Positions 16,117 through 20,755 of a stretch of DNA of 20,755 bases are shown piece after piece (within the stretch, counting starts at the first letter, position 1; each line of letters starts with the position of its first letter). The DNA is from an uncultured Spirochaetales bacterium (GTDB lineage Bacteria; Spirochaetota; Spirochaetia; Treponematales; Treponemataceae), in contig CAMGSV010000020.1 of NCBI GenBank assembly GCA_946061495.1, positions 1 to 20,755 on the forward strand. The letters run 5' to 3'. The notes beneath the pieces are model-generated. The model did no database searches. It was given only the letters and a program-made list of their open reading frames with translations, and was not told the origin of the DNA. The translations under genes were made by a program, and so were the position numbers.

Positions 16117-16245
16117 CGCAACACTCCTCCCCCCATTCTACCCGATTTCCCTGAATGGGGGAAGAGAGGAAGACTTGCATTGCCGCCACCTACCCACGAT
16201 ACTTTAAGATGACAGAACACAATTCAGACAGTCTGGAGGTACATC

Positions 16246-16521
16246 ATGATAGAATTGACCGGAAGGAAGGACAGCGCCAAGGGAGCAACAGCACGGAACA
16301 GGAGCAAGCCCCATGCCCAGATGCCAGCCCTCAAGGCTGAGCAGGAGATTGAGGTAATCTGCGACATCATCAGGAACGGCTACCTGCTGGGTCTCGGCAA
16401 CCACAACAGACTAAGCCCCCGGGAGCGGTTCCAGTTCGCCGTAAAGCTGGAGGAAATCTGCACCATCGCCGAATGGATGTCCCGCTACGTGGAGTACCAG
16501 GAGGTGCTGGGACGGCGGTAG
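16246..16521 (+). CDS. small hypothetical protein (91 aa)
   Basis: A lone plus-strand gene between two minus-strand units. I recognise no family. The first 30 residues are basic and low in hydrophobics (several Lys/Arg, Ala-rich), followed by a mostly helical, acidic-basic mixed region (LKAEQEIEVICDIIRNG; LSPRERFQFAVKLEEICTIAEW). It has no signal peptide or membrane helix. It is supported as a gene by TGGAGGT at 16234-16240, 5-6 nt before the ATG, by GC-rich codon use like the ugd region, and by a stop just 18 bp before the convergent end of the nuclease-like gene. A weak promoter-like pair (TTGCAT at 16175-16180, 17 nt, GATACT at 16198-16203) lies upstream. Possible roles (regulator, nucleic-acid binder) are guesses. 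Confidence 0.6.
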   Translation: MIELTGRKDSAKGATARNRSKPHAQMPALKAEQEIEVICDIIRNGYLLGLGNHNRLSPRERFQFAVKLEEICTIAEWMSRYVEYQEVLGRR

Positions 16522-16539
16522 GGAGGAATTGTGGAGTGG

Positions 16540-17013
16540 CTATAGCACCTCTTGCAGCTGATTACTTTTGACAATAATAAGCTGACGCTGAGTCTTACCA
16601 GTTGATTTGTTCAAGAGCTGTAGTCTCCCCTTCAATTTTTTGTAGTGAATGCTGTTGAGCCGGGGAGTGGACACCTTAGCACAGACAACACGGGCAAACC
16701 ATTTGGTCACAGAATAGTTTGTATGCAAAACATCTATCGTCCCTACAATCTGCTCAAAAGCATGATTGATGTCTGAACCTTTTAATTCCACGAGGAATAA
16801 TTCTTCAAGTGCTTTTCCTGTGCCTTCCTCTGAAACAACTGCTACAGCCCAGTCACAACGAGCACCCTCACAGATAAGCTTGCCATCAACTTGTACTTTG
16901 CAAACGACTTTCCTTTGTGTATTATTTGCAATATAGGTACGCTTATTCTCCTCACAGACAATTTTAGGGCGGTCATCACAACTTTCCACACAATGGTCAG
17001 GAAATAGACTCAT
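16540..17013 (-). CDS. small PD-(D/E)XK-nuclease-like protein, partner of the upstream ATPase
   Basis: A 157-residue protein of no family I can name. The centre has Asp54 in ARCDWAVAVV, then LFLVELKG with Glu76 and Lys78, then GSDINHAFEQIVGTI. Asp - 20 residues - Glu-x-Lys on a beta strand, followed by a helix carrying a Gln, is the pattern of PD-(D/E)XK nucleases. It is followed by a basic C-terminal third (YKKLKGRLQLLNKSTGKTQRQ). Its ATG overlaps the stop of the ATPase gene by 4 bp (ATGA), so the two are coupled and probably form one complex. Together they look like a two-gene ATPase-plus-nuclease defence system. The nuclease call rests on motif reading only; a non-catalytic member of the same fold is the main alternative. 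Confidence 0.6.
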   Translation of the reverse strand: MSLFPDHCVESCDDRPKIVCEENKRTYIANNTQRKVVCKVQVDGKLICEGARCDWAVAVVSEEGTGKALEELFLVELKGSDINHAFEQIVGTIDVLHTNYSVTKWFARVVCAKVSTPRLNSIHYKKLKGRLQLLNKSTGKTQRQLIIVKSNQLQEVL

Positions 17014-18356
17014 GAGTTGCCAAACTCCAAATTAGAAAGGAGCTCATAATCCCCATTGATTCTGACGGAACATTTGTCAAGCTCCGAGCCGTCAATCTGA
17101 TGAATCTCCCCATCAAGAATAGAACGAATCCTTCCATTTTCAATGGCATAGGCTCCCACATCATCAAACAAAATCTGCTGCTCCCGGCCAATGATGTTAT
17201 CTGCCGCAAATCCCTTGCCCTGCAATTCCCCTGCGTAGATACAATTATTTAAGGTTTCCAAGACGTAGGGACTGTGGGTGGTGATCACCAGCAGATTCTC
17301 CGACGAACGACTGGTACATTCCATCAAATGCAGGATCACATCACGCTGGGCGTTGGGAAAAAGATTCTGCTCTGGCTCCTCCACAATATCGACAAATCGA
17401 CTGGCAATGGAAGCGAACAACTCATCTCCAATCCTCGCCATCTTTTCCCTCTCGCCCTCTGTAAGCTCCCGAACAGTTTCTGCATCCCGCACTCCCTTGT
17501 ACAATCCAGCCGATATAAAGGCAGACAAAAGTCCCGCAAGGGAAAAGCTGATTGAGGCCCCACCTCCGGCAACCAATCCTGCCAAGGCAGCCACGACACC
17601 CGTTCCAAGGGCAGCCACAAGCTCTGTATACTTCTCCTTGATTGCGTCACGTGCATTTAATGACAAGGCTTGCCGCCGATAATCAAACATTCCTATGGCA
17701 AACTGAGAAAAGTAATCGGAGACCAACAGCAAGGGCAAGGCTGACTGGATTCCACTGGCTGCCTGGTGCAACTCCACCTCACAATCACATTGGGCGTCTT
17801 GAATAAATGAGGTCCGGCTTCTGGAATCGTAACGATATTTGTAGGAACCAAAGGGCAATTGAAAAACTTTCTCTCCCAATGCCAGCCGTGCCGCATCAAA
17901 ATCAGACAACAAATCAAACAAGCTTCGCAACAATCCTGTGAGGGAAGCCGCCATAGGGACTGAAGAACAAAAATTCCGCTCGGCAGGAATATAGGATATC
18001 TTAGGCATACGATAGGGACTGGCAACGGCTGCACTACTGGTGAATTCAGCATTCTTATATGAAAAATGAAAGGAATTCCCCCAATACTCTAGTTCCGTAT
18101 CAGCAGAAAGGTAGGAGACCAAGGAATGGTAGGAAAGACATGCCTTGAAGTCATCTACAGAAAAGTCATCTGGAGAGAAATCCCCCCGAGTGAAAGCCTT
18201 TTCCAACCAAAGGAAGGTGGAGACAACTTTTGCAACAGCACTTTTTCCCGATCCCTGCGGCCCAATGAACACGGTAACTTTACGAAGAGGAAGAAACTCA
18301 TCCTCCATGAGCCCCTCGCCAATGGGTCCAAAGTGCTTGATCCGAATACGTTCCAT
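17010..18356 (-). CDS. ABC/AAA-type ATPase with a hydrophobic (possibly membrane-inserting) insert; candidate defence sensor
   Basis: A 448-residue SMC/OLD-like ATPase: IRIKHFGPIGEG at the N-terminus, Walker A GPQGSGKSA (32-40), an ABC-type signature region HQAASGIQSALPLL (197-210), Walker B FVDIVEEPEQNLFP (321-334) and the H-loop ITTHSPYVL (His361). Between signature and Walker B, residues 247-286 form a glycine-rich, uncharged hydrophobic stretch long enough for one or two membrane helices, which is unusual in a soluble ATPase of this type. I start at Met 18356: nine residues upstream there is another ATG (18383), but neither has a Shine-Dalgarno site, and a TATAAT at 18363-18368 would put transcription on the A of the 18356 ATG (leaderless). 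Coupled by 4 bp to the PD-(D/E)XK-like gene. Candidate phage-defence pair; not a system I can name. Confidence 0.75.
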   Translation of the reverse strand: MERIRIKHFGPIGEGLMEDEFLPLRKVTVFIGPQGSGKSAVAKVVSTFLWLEKAFTRGDFSPDDFSVDDFKACLSYHSLVSYLSADTELEYWGNSFHFSYKNAEFTSSAAVASPYRMPKISYIPAERNFCSSVPMAASLTGLLRSLFDLLSDFDAARLALGEKVFQLPFGSYKYRYDSRSRTSFIQDAQCDCEVELHQAASGIQSALPLLLVSDYFSQFAIGMFDYRRQALSLNARDAIKEKYTELVAALGTGVVAALAGLVAGGGASISFSLAGLLSAFISAGLYKGVRDAETVRELTEGEREKMARIGDELFASIASRFVDIVEEPEQNLFPNAQRDVILHLMECTSRSSENLLVITTHSPYVLETLNNCIYAGELQGKGFAADNIIGREQQILFDDVGAYAIENGRIRSILDGEIHQIDGSELDKCSVRINGDYELLSNLEFGNS

Positions 18357-18362
18357 ATCGTC

Positions 18363-18391
18363 ATTATATGGAGTAAGAAACATTTACACAA
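18363..18391 (-). promoter_or_regulatory. putative promoter giving a leaderless ATPase transcript; -35 lies at the repeat edge
   Basis: Minus strand: TTGTGT (18386-18391), 17-nt spacer, TATAAT (18363-18368, perfect). Seven nt after the -10 is the A of the ATG at 18356. The -35 hexamer is exactly the last six bases (minus-strand sense) of the 44-bp repeat at 18386-18429. Confidence 0.55.
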
Positions 18392-18429
18392 GCGAGACGG
18401 CGGAGGCCAGCCACACCACTAACAAAAAT
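18386..18429. repeat. 44-bp perfect direct repeat, copy 1 (left boundary of the module)
   Basis: Begins ACACAAGCGAGACGGCGG and ends CACCACTAACAAAAAT. It is identical, in the same orientation, to 20683-20726; the bases just outside differ on both sides (t/a on the left, a/c on the right), so 44 bp is the exact extent. GC-rich in the centre, in contrast with the AT-rich module it bounds. No good internal inverted repeat. Confidence 0.95.
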
Positions 18430-18447
18430 ACATTTTCTAGTAAAAAT

Positions 18448-18476
18448 TTGCATTTTGAATTTTCGTGAATTATGCT
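18448..18476 (+). promoter_or_regulatory. weak candidate promoter of the three-gene module
   Basis: TTGCAT (18448-18453), 17-nt spacer, TATGCT (18471-18476): 3/6 and 4/6 matches, 40 nt before the first start codon and just inside the left repeat. The region is AT-rich, so chance matches are likely. Confidence 0.3.
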
Positions 18477-18515
18477 TGAAATATGAGAGATTAATTAAAC
18501 TAGGAGAAATTGCAT

Positions 18516-18605
18516 ATGAGTGATGTTACACAATCTACAGAAAATTCAGCTGATACACCTATGGAAACAATATATCAAACTTATGGACTGGGAAATTGCA
18601 AGTAA
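18516..18605 (+). CDS. 29-codon reading frame with the best ribosome binding site of the module
   Basis: ATG at 18516 lies 8 nt after AGGAGA (18502-18507), the only good ribosome binding site in front of the module. It encodes a 29-residue peptide starting MSDVTQSTENSADTPMETI and stops at TAA 18603-18605. It overlaps, in a different frame (+1), the beginning of the 149-residue reading frame. It may be a leader peptide coupling translation, or the true N-terminus of that protein separated from it by a frameshift (mutation, sequencing error or programmed shift). Confidence 0.4.
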   Translation: MSDVTQSTENSADTPMETIYQTYGLGNCK

Positions 18606-18969
18606 AAAATGGTATAGGGGAGTTCGCTGTAAACTGACTGATGATGATGGACCATTTCTAAATTATTTATATTTTTTACCAATTACTGAAATATATCTTA
18701 CAATTAGGGAGCAGTCTCCAACCATATTACCAATTCTAGAAAAAATATCACCATGTGACGCTCATACTTTACAACAAGAATTGGAAGCAGCCCCTTCAGA
18801 AAGAACTCGTAGTTTTATAAAAAAACATCAACAATTTCTGCAAGCTTCCTTCAATCGATGTTGTCATTATCATGACATCGATTATTCATGTTTTGTTACC
18901 ACAAACAGAGGGCTAATCCACAATCATAATCTCTCCCTAGCCCCGTTCTATACCAGAAAGGGGCTATAG
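18520..18969 (+). CDS. hypothetical protein, first large frame of the repeat-bounded module (149 aa)
   Basis: I recognise no family. The 149-residue product is mixed helical and polar: a Trp/Lys-rich N-terminal stretch (LWKQYIKLMDWEIASKKWYRG, positions about 14-34, in two halves), a central hydrophobic strand-like segment (YLYFLPITEIYL), a helical region with ELEAAPSERTRSFIKKHQQFL, and a Cys/His-rich part (NRCCHYHDIDYSC) that could bind metal. It has no signal peptide or clear membrane helix. The GTG at 18520 or ATG at 18523 lie 12-15 nt from the AGGAGA site, too far; the well-placed ATG at 18516 is in another frame. The gene may therefore be frameshifted or begin in that frame. It is followed after 35 bp by the ATPase gene. 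It could be an effector or accessory protein of that system. Confidence 0.5.
   Translation: MMLHNLQKIQLIHLWKQYIKLMDWEIASKKWYRGVRCKLTDDDGPFLNYLYFLPITEIYLTIREQSPTILPILEKISPCDAHTLQQELEAAPSERTRSFIKKHQQFLQASFNRCCHYHDIDYSCFVTTNRGLIHNHNLSLAPFYTRKGL
18938..18966. other. strong inverted repeat at the end of the hypothetical gene
   Basis: TAGCCCC (18938-18944) pairs with GGGGCTA (18960-18966), and TTCT (946-949 of this kilobase) with AGAA (955-958), leaving one mismatch (G/A) and a 5-nt loop: an 11-bp stem overlapping the last codons of the gene. No T-run follows on either strand, so it is not a typical terminator. It may stabilise or process the mRNA, or be a protein binding site between the first gene and the ATPase. 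Confidence 0.6.
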
Positions 18970-18995
18970 ATTAAGAACAAAAAAACAACTATAAT
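18967..18995 (+). promoter_or_regulatory. weak candidate promoter in front of the module ATPase
   Basis: TAGATT (18967-18972), 17-nt spacer, perfect TATAAT (18990-18995). Transcription would start only two or three nt before the ATG at 19005, again nearly leaderless, and this ATG also lacks a good ribosome binding site. The AT-richness makes chance likely. Confidence 0.3.
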
Positions 18996-19004
18996 TGGAA
19001 TACA

Positions 19005-20051
19005 ATGTTTTCATCCTTGCACTTTGAGAATTTCAGAAGTATACGGACTCTCGATATCACAAACCTTTCTAGGATAAATGTTTTTTTTGGGAAGAATAAT
19101 TGCGGAAAAACAACTGTATTAGAGTCAATATTCATGCTTTGCGGATTGGGTAATCCACAATTGCCTGTAAACTGCAACAACCTCCGAGGATATCGCATCA
19201 CTCGAGACTTGTCATTTTTTTTCAATAATTTTGATATCTCAAAAGACATTGTATTATGTTCAGAGGGAACCCCCGCAACTTTCCAGCGCAGAAGTACACT
19301 TTCTTTTCAAGAAACTGTACTTCACACAGAAATGCAAGATAATTTCCCAACAACAAATGGTGCTAACAATCAGAATGTTGTAAATGAGGTGCAAATTAAT
19401 GCTACCATTCAATCCCAAAATATTAAGTCATCTCTAAAGTTACGTCCATTAAAAGATGGCTTGGAAATAGGTTATCAAGTTCCGAAAAAATACAAAGAAT
19501 CAATCTTTTGTAATTACTTTGCTCCTTCAGCCTCTTTTGAAATCATAATTCCTATGATTCAAAAAGTTGTCAAGGAAAAACAAGAAGTCAAGGTTTTACA
19601 GGTACTCCAAAAAATTGATAATCGTATCAAAGATTTTGTTCTGATTAACAATGATGTAATGGTTGACATAGGTCTTTCCAACAGAATTCCAATCAATATG
19701 CTAGGAGATGGTGTGCGTAAATTTTTGTCCCTCATTGTAGCCCTTCATGATTCAGCAAATGGAATTCTATTGGTGGATGAAATTGATAATGGCCTACATT
19801 TTTCCTCTATGCAAAAATTGTGGGAAATTATTCTGGAGGCTGCAGAATCTTACAATGTTCAGTTATTTGCCACCACTCATAACATAGATTCCTTAAAAGG
19901 CCTTGCAAAAAATATAGAAAAAGAAAAGACTAACTCAGACAAAGTTTCATTGTACAAGATACTGGAAAAAGAAGGAGGGGCGAAAAAGGCTCTCCATTAT
20001 GATGCTTCCAGTTTTGTTTCTGTCATTGAACAAGAGAATGAAGTAAGATGA
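19005..20051 (+). CDS. OLD/ABC-type AAA ATPase of the repeat-bounded module
   Basis: A 348-residue ATPase of the AAA_15/AAA_21 (OLD-like) group. LHFENFRSI (5-13) is the typical N-terminus; Walker A is GKNNCGKTT (29-37); the signature region is NMLGDGVRKFLSLI; Walker B is GILLVDEIDNGLHFSSM; and the H-loop is LFATTHN. Length is short for OLD proteins because the nuclease domain is not in this chain: it is supplied by the next gene, which overlaps by 4 bp (ATGA). ATPase plus separate Toprim protein is the layout of PARIS (AriA/AriB) and similar split OLD systems, in which the ATPase senses a phage trigger and releases the Toprim effector. Start chosen by family fit; the ribosome binding site is weak. 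AT-rich, unlike the other ATPase 600 bp away. Confidence 0.85.
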   Translation: MFSSLHFENFRSIRTLDITNLSRINVFFGKNNCGKTTVLESIFMLCGLGNPQLPVNCNNLRGYRITRDLSFFFNNFDISKDIVLCSEGTPATFQRRSTLSFQETVLHTEMQDNFPTTNGANNQNVVNEVQINATIQSQNIKSSLKLRPLKDGLEIGYQVPKKYKESIFCNYFAPSASFEIIIPMIQKVVKEKQEVKVLQVLQKIDNRIKDFVLINNDVMVDIGLSNRIPINMLGDGVRKFLSLIVALHDSANGILLVDEIDNGLHFSSMQKLWEIILEAAESYNVQLFATTHNIDSLKGLAKNIEKEKTNSDKVSLYKILEKEGGAKKALHYDASSFVSVIEQENEVR

Positions 20052-20683
20052 ATAAAATTTTCCTAGAAACCAGCAATAAAAAATCTTATGAATGCAATTT
20101 GATTCGGATCCTTTTGAAGCGTCTGGGAAAAGAGGAGAATCAAGATTTTGAAATTGTTTGTGTTGGTGGTAAGGACAACTTGTCAAAACATAAGGTAAAA
20201 CTTGCTGAACACGAATCAGATACAGAAGTAAATCTAATAATTTTCGATGCCGATACCCCAACAACAGGTGGCGGATACAAAAAGCGAGCCGAAGAACTAA
20301 AACAAACATTAAACTTACTAAATGAAAATTCCAACAGAAATGAAATTTTTCTTTTTCCCAATAATGAGGATGATGGAACCTTAGAAAACCTCCTAGAGTA
20401 CATAATAAATACAGAGCATAGCTGTATTCTAGAATACTTTGACACCTATGAGCAGAGTTTGGCTTCTCATAAAGATAAGGACGGGGAAGACAAATATCAA
20501 ATTCCAGATCAGAAGGCAAAAATGTTTGCCTACATCAGTGCTTTTAGAAAAACACGCCAGCAAAAAGAAAACTTAAAAAACAAGGGAGACTGGATGTTTG
20601 ACAACCCCCAATTTTGGGATTTGAATGCAGCAGCATTACAACCATTGAAGAATTTTTTAGCACATCATTTAAAATCAATTTAA
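20048..20683 (+). CDS. Toprim/DUF3226-like protein, putative nuclease effector of the ATPase
   Basis: A 211-residue protein. IFLETSNKKSYECNLI at the N-terminus supplies the Toprim-type Glu (Glu7 or Glu15), CVGGKDNL (38-45) the glycine turn, and LIIFDADTP (63-71) the DxD metal motif (Asp67, Asp69). FLFPNNEDDGTLENLLE (101-117) and the C-terminal FWDLNAAALQPLKNFL (189-204) match DUF3226-type proteins. Toprim domains in OLD, GajA and AriB are metal-dependent nucleases, so this is probably the effector half of a split ATPase-nuclease defence system; AriB itself is of the DUF4435 type, so this is a relative and not AriB proper. Coupled to the ATPase by a 4-bp overlap. The stop codon's last base is the first base of the right-hand 44-bp repeat. 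Confidence 0.75.
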   Translation: MNKIFLETSNKKSYECNLIRILLKRLGKEENQDFEIVCVGGKDNLSKHKVKLAEHESDTEVNLIIFDADTPTTGGGYKKRAEELKQTLNLLNENSNRNEIFLFPNNEDDGTLENLLEYIINTEHSCILEYFDTYEQSLASHKDKDGEDKYQIPDQKAKMFAYISAFRKTRQQKENLKNKGDWMFDNPQFWDLNAAALQPLKNFLAHHLKSI

Positions 20684-20726
20684 CACAAGCGAGACGGCGG
20701 AGGCCAGCCACACCACTAACAAAAAT
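20683..20726. repeat. 44-bp perfect direct repeat, copy 2 (right boundary of the module)
   Basis: Identical to 18386-18429. It is followed by CCCCCAGCTTG. On the minus strand the junction reads GCTGGGGG then ATTTTTG, as if the T-run at the repeat edge once followed a terminator stem; only one arm is visible before the window ends. Confidence 0.95.
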
Positions 20727-20755
20727 CCCCCAGCTTGATTCCAGTGAAATCCTCC

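Larger units (their letters stand above)
18386..20726 (+). mobile_element. putative inserted defence cassette bounded by 44-bp direct repeats
   Basis: The 2253 bp between the repeats hold three plus-strand genes and nothing else, with composition much more AT-rich than the flanking ATPase/nuclease genes. The right repeat starts on the last base of the Toprim stop codon and the left repeat starts 29 bp upstream of the neighbouring ATPase start. There is no integrase, transposase or recombinase in it, so movement would depend on functions supplied in trans or on homologous recombination between repeats. The label mobile element is inference from the repeat structure; target-site duplication, att-type recombination and recombination-based cassette exchange are all possible. 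Confidence 0.5.

Noticed and set aside
18500..19010. Retron with structured ncRNA (hairpin next to an OLD-like ATPase)
   Set aside because: There is no reverse transcriptase gene, and the single hairpin lacks the msr/msd arrangement.
19947..20519. Minus-strand 190-codon frame opposite the ATPase/Toprim genes
   Set aside because: It is antisense to two motif-bearing genes and its product shows no domain pattern.
18386..20726. Integron cassette with attC sites
   Set aside because: The repeat has GTTAG on the minus strand but lacks the GTTRRRY/RYYYAAC pair and internal inverted-repeat symmetry of attC, and no integron integrase is present.
18386..20726. CRISPR array
   Set aside because: There are only two repeat copies, about 2.25 kb apart, with genes between them.
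1..20755. tRNA or rRNA genes and insertion sequences
   Set aside because: No cloverleaf-like or rRNA-like stretch and no transposase or integrase reading frame were found on either strand.

Overview
This is a bacterial accessory region. Most of it is one long leftward (minus-strand) gene cluster for a cell-surface glycopolymer, followed on the right by a compact island of putative anti-phage or anti-plasmid genes. AGGAGG-type ribosome binding sites, an ECF-type vitamin transporter component, a CDP-glycerol-type polymer transferase and a YidC-like/LTA-synthase-like protein suggest a Firmicute. The E. coli-like Ugd, a GumK-like glycosyltransferase and an ArnE/ArnF-like flippase pair would suit a Gram-negative-type Firmicute (Negativicutes). 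That placement is inference; no rRNA or tRNA gene is present to test it.

Layout. 43-867: a PIN-domain toxin/antitoxin pair lying between two copies of a 15-bp sequence. 879-1543: an ECF S component with its own promoter and terminator. 1711-7496: a three-gene operon (nucleotidyltransferase-aminotransferase fusion, CDP-glycerol glycerophosphotransferase family, YidC-like/sulfatase fusion) with its own promoter, set off from the next genes by a terminator at 7615-7645. 7682-16116: nine tightly packed minus-strand genes read in the order ugd, GumK-like glycosyltransferase, fdtA-like, fdtB-like, GT2, GT-C-like membrane protein, two SMR proteins, GT4. The outer genes of this set are GC-rich and the middle block (about 8.73-13.76 kb) is clearly AT-rich, as in serotype-variable polysaccharide loci. 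16246-16521: a lone small plus-strand gene.

The right end (16540-20726) is the most unusual part. A minus-strand pair encodes an ABC/AAA-type ATPase that carries a long hydrophobic insert, coupled by a 4-bp overlap to a small PD-(D/E)XK-like protein. Beside it is an AT-rich plus-strand module: an unknown gene with an overlapping small reading frame, a second ABC/AAA ATPase, and a Toprim/DUF3226-like protein. A perfect 44-bp direct repeat bounds this module exactly. One copy starts at the last base of the Toprim stop codon. The other copy starts at the -35 hexamer of a promoter that would give a leaderless transcript of the neighbouring ATPase. The picture is of a discrete defence cassette placed next to another defence system without destroying that system's promoter.

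How the genes may work together (inference). Ugd would supply UDP-glucuronate to the GumK-like transferase. The fdtA/fdtB-like pair would make a dTDP-3-amino-3,6-dideoxyhexose. The GT2, SMR pair and GT-C protein look like a lipid-phosphate-sugar synthesis, flipping and transfer module. The YidC/sulfatase, CDP-glycerol-type and nucleotidyltransferase-aminotransferase proteins would add phosphate-linked or amino-phosphonate-type substituents to the surface polymer. No polymerase, Wzx-type flippase, rmlA/rmlB, PEP mutase, integrase, transposase, CRISPR array or RNA gene was seen.
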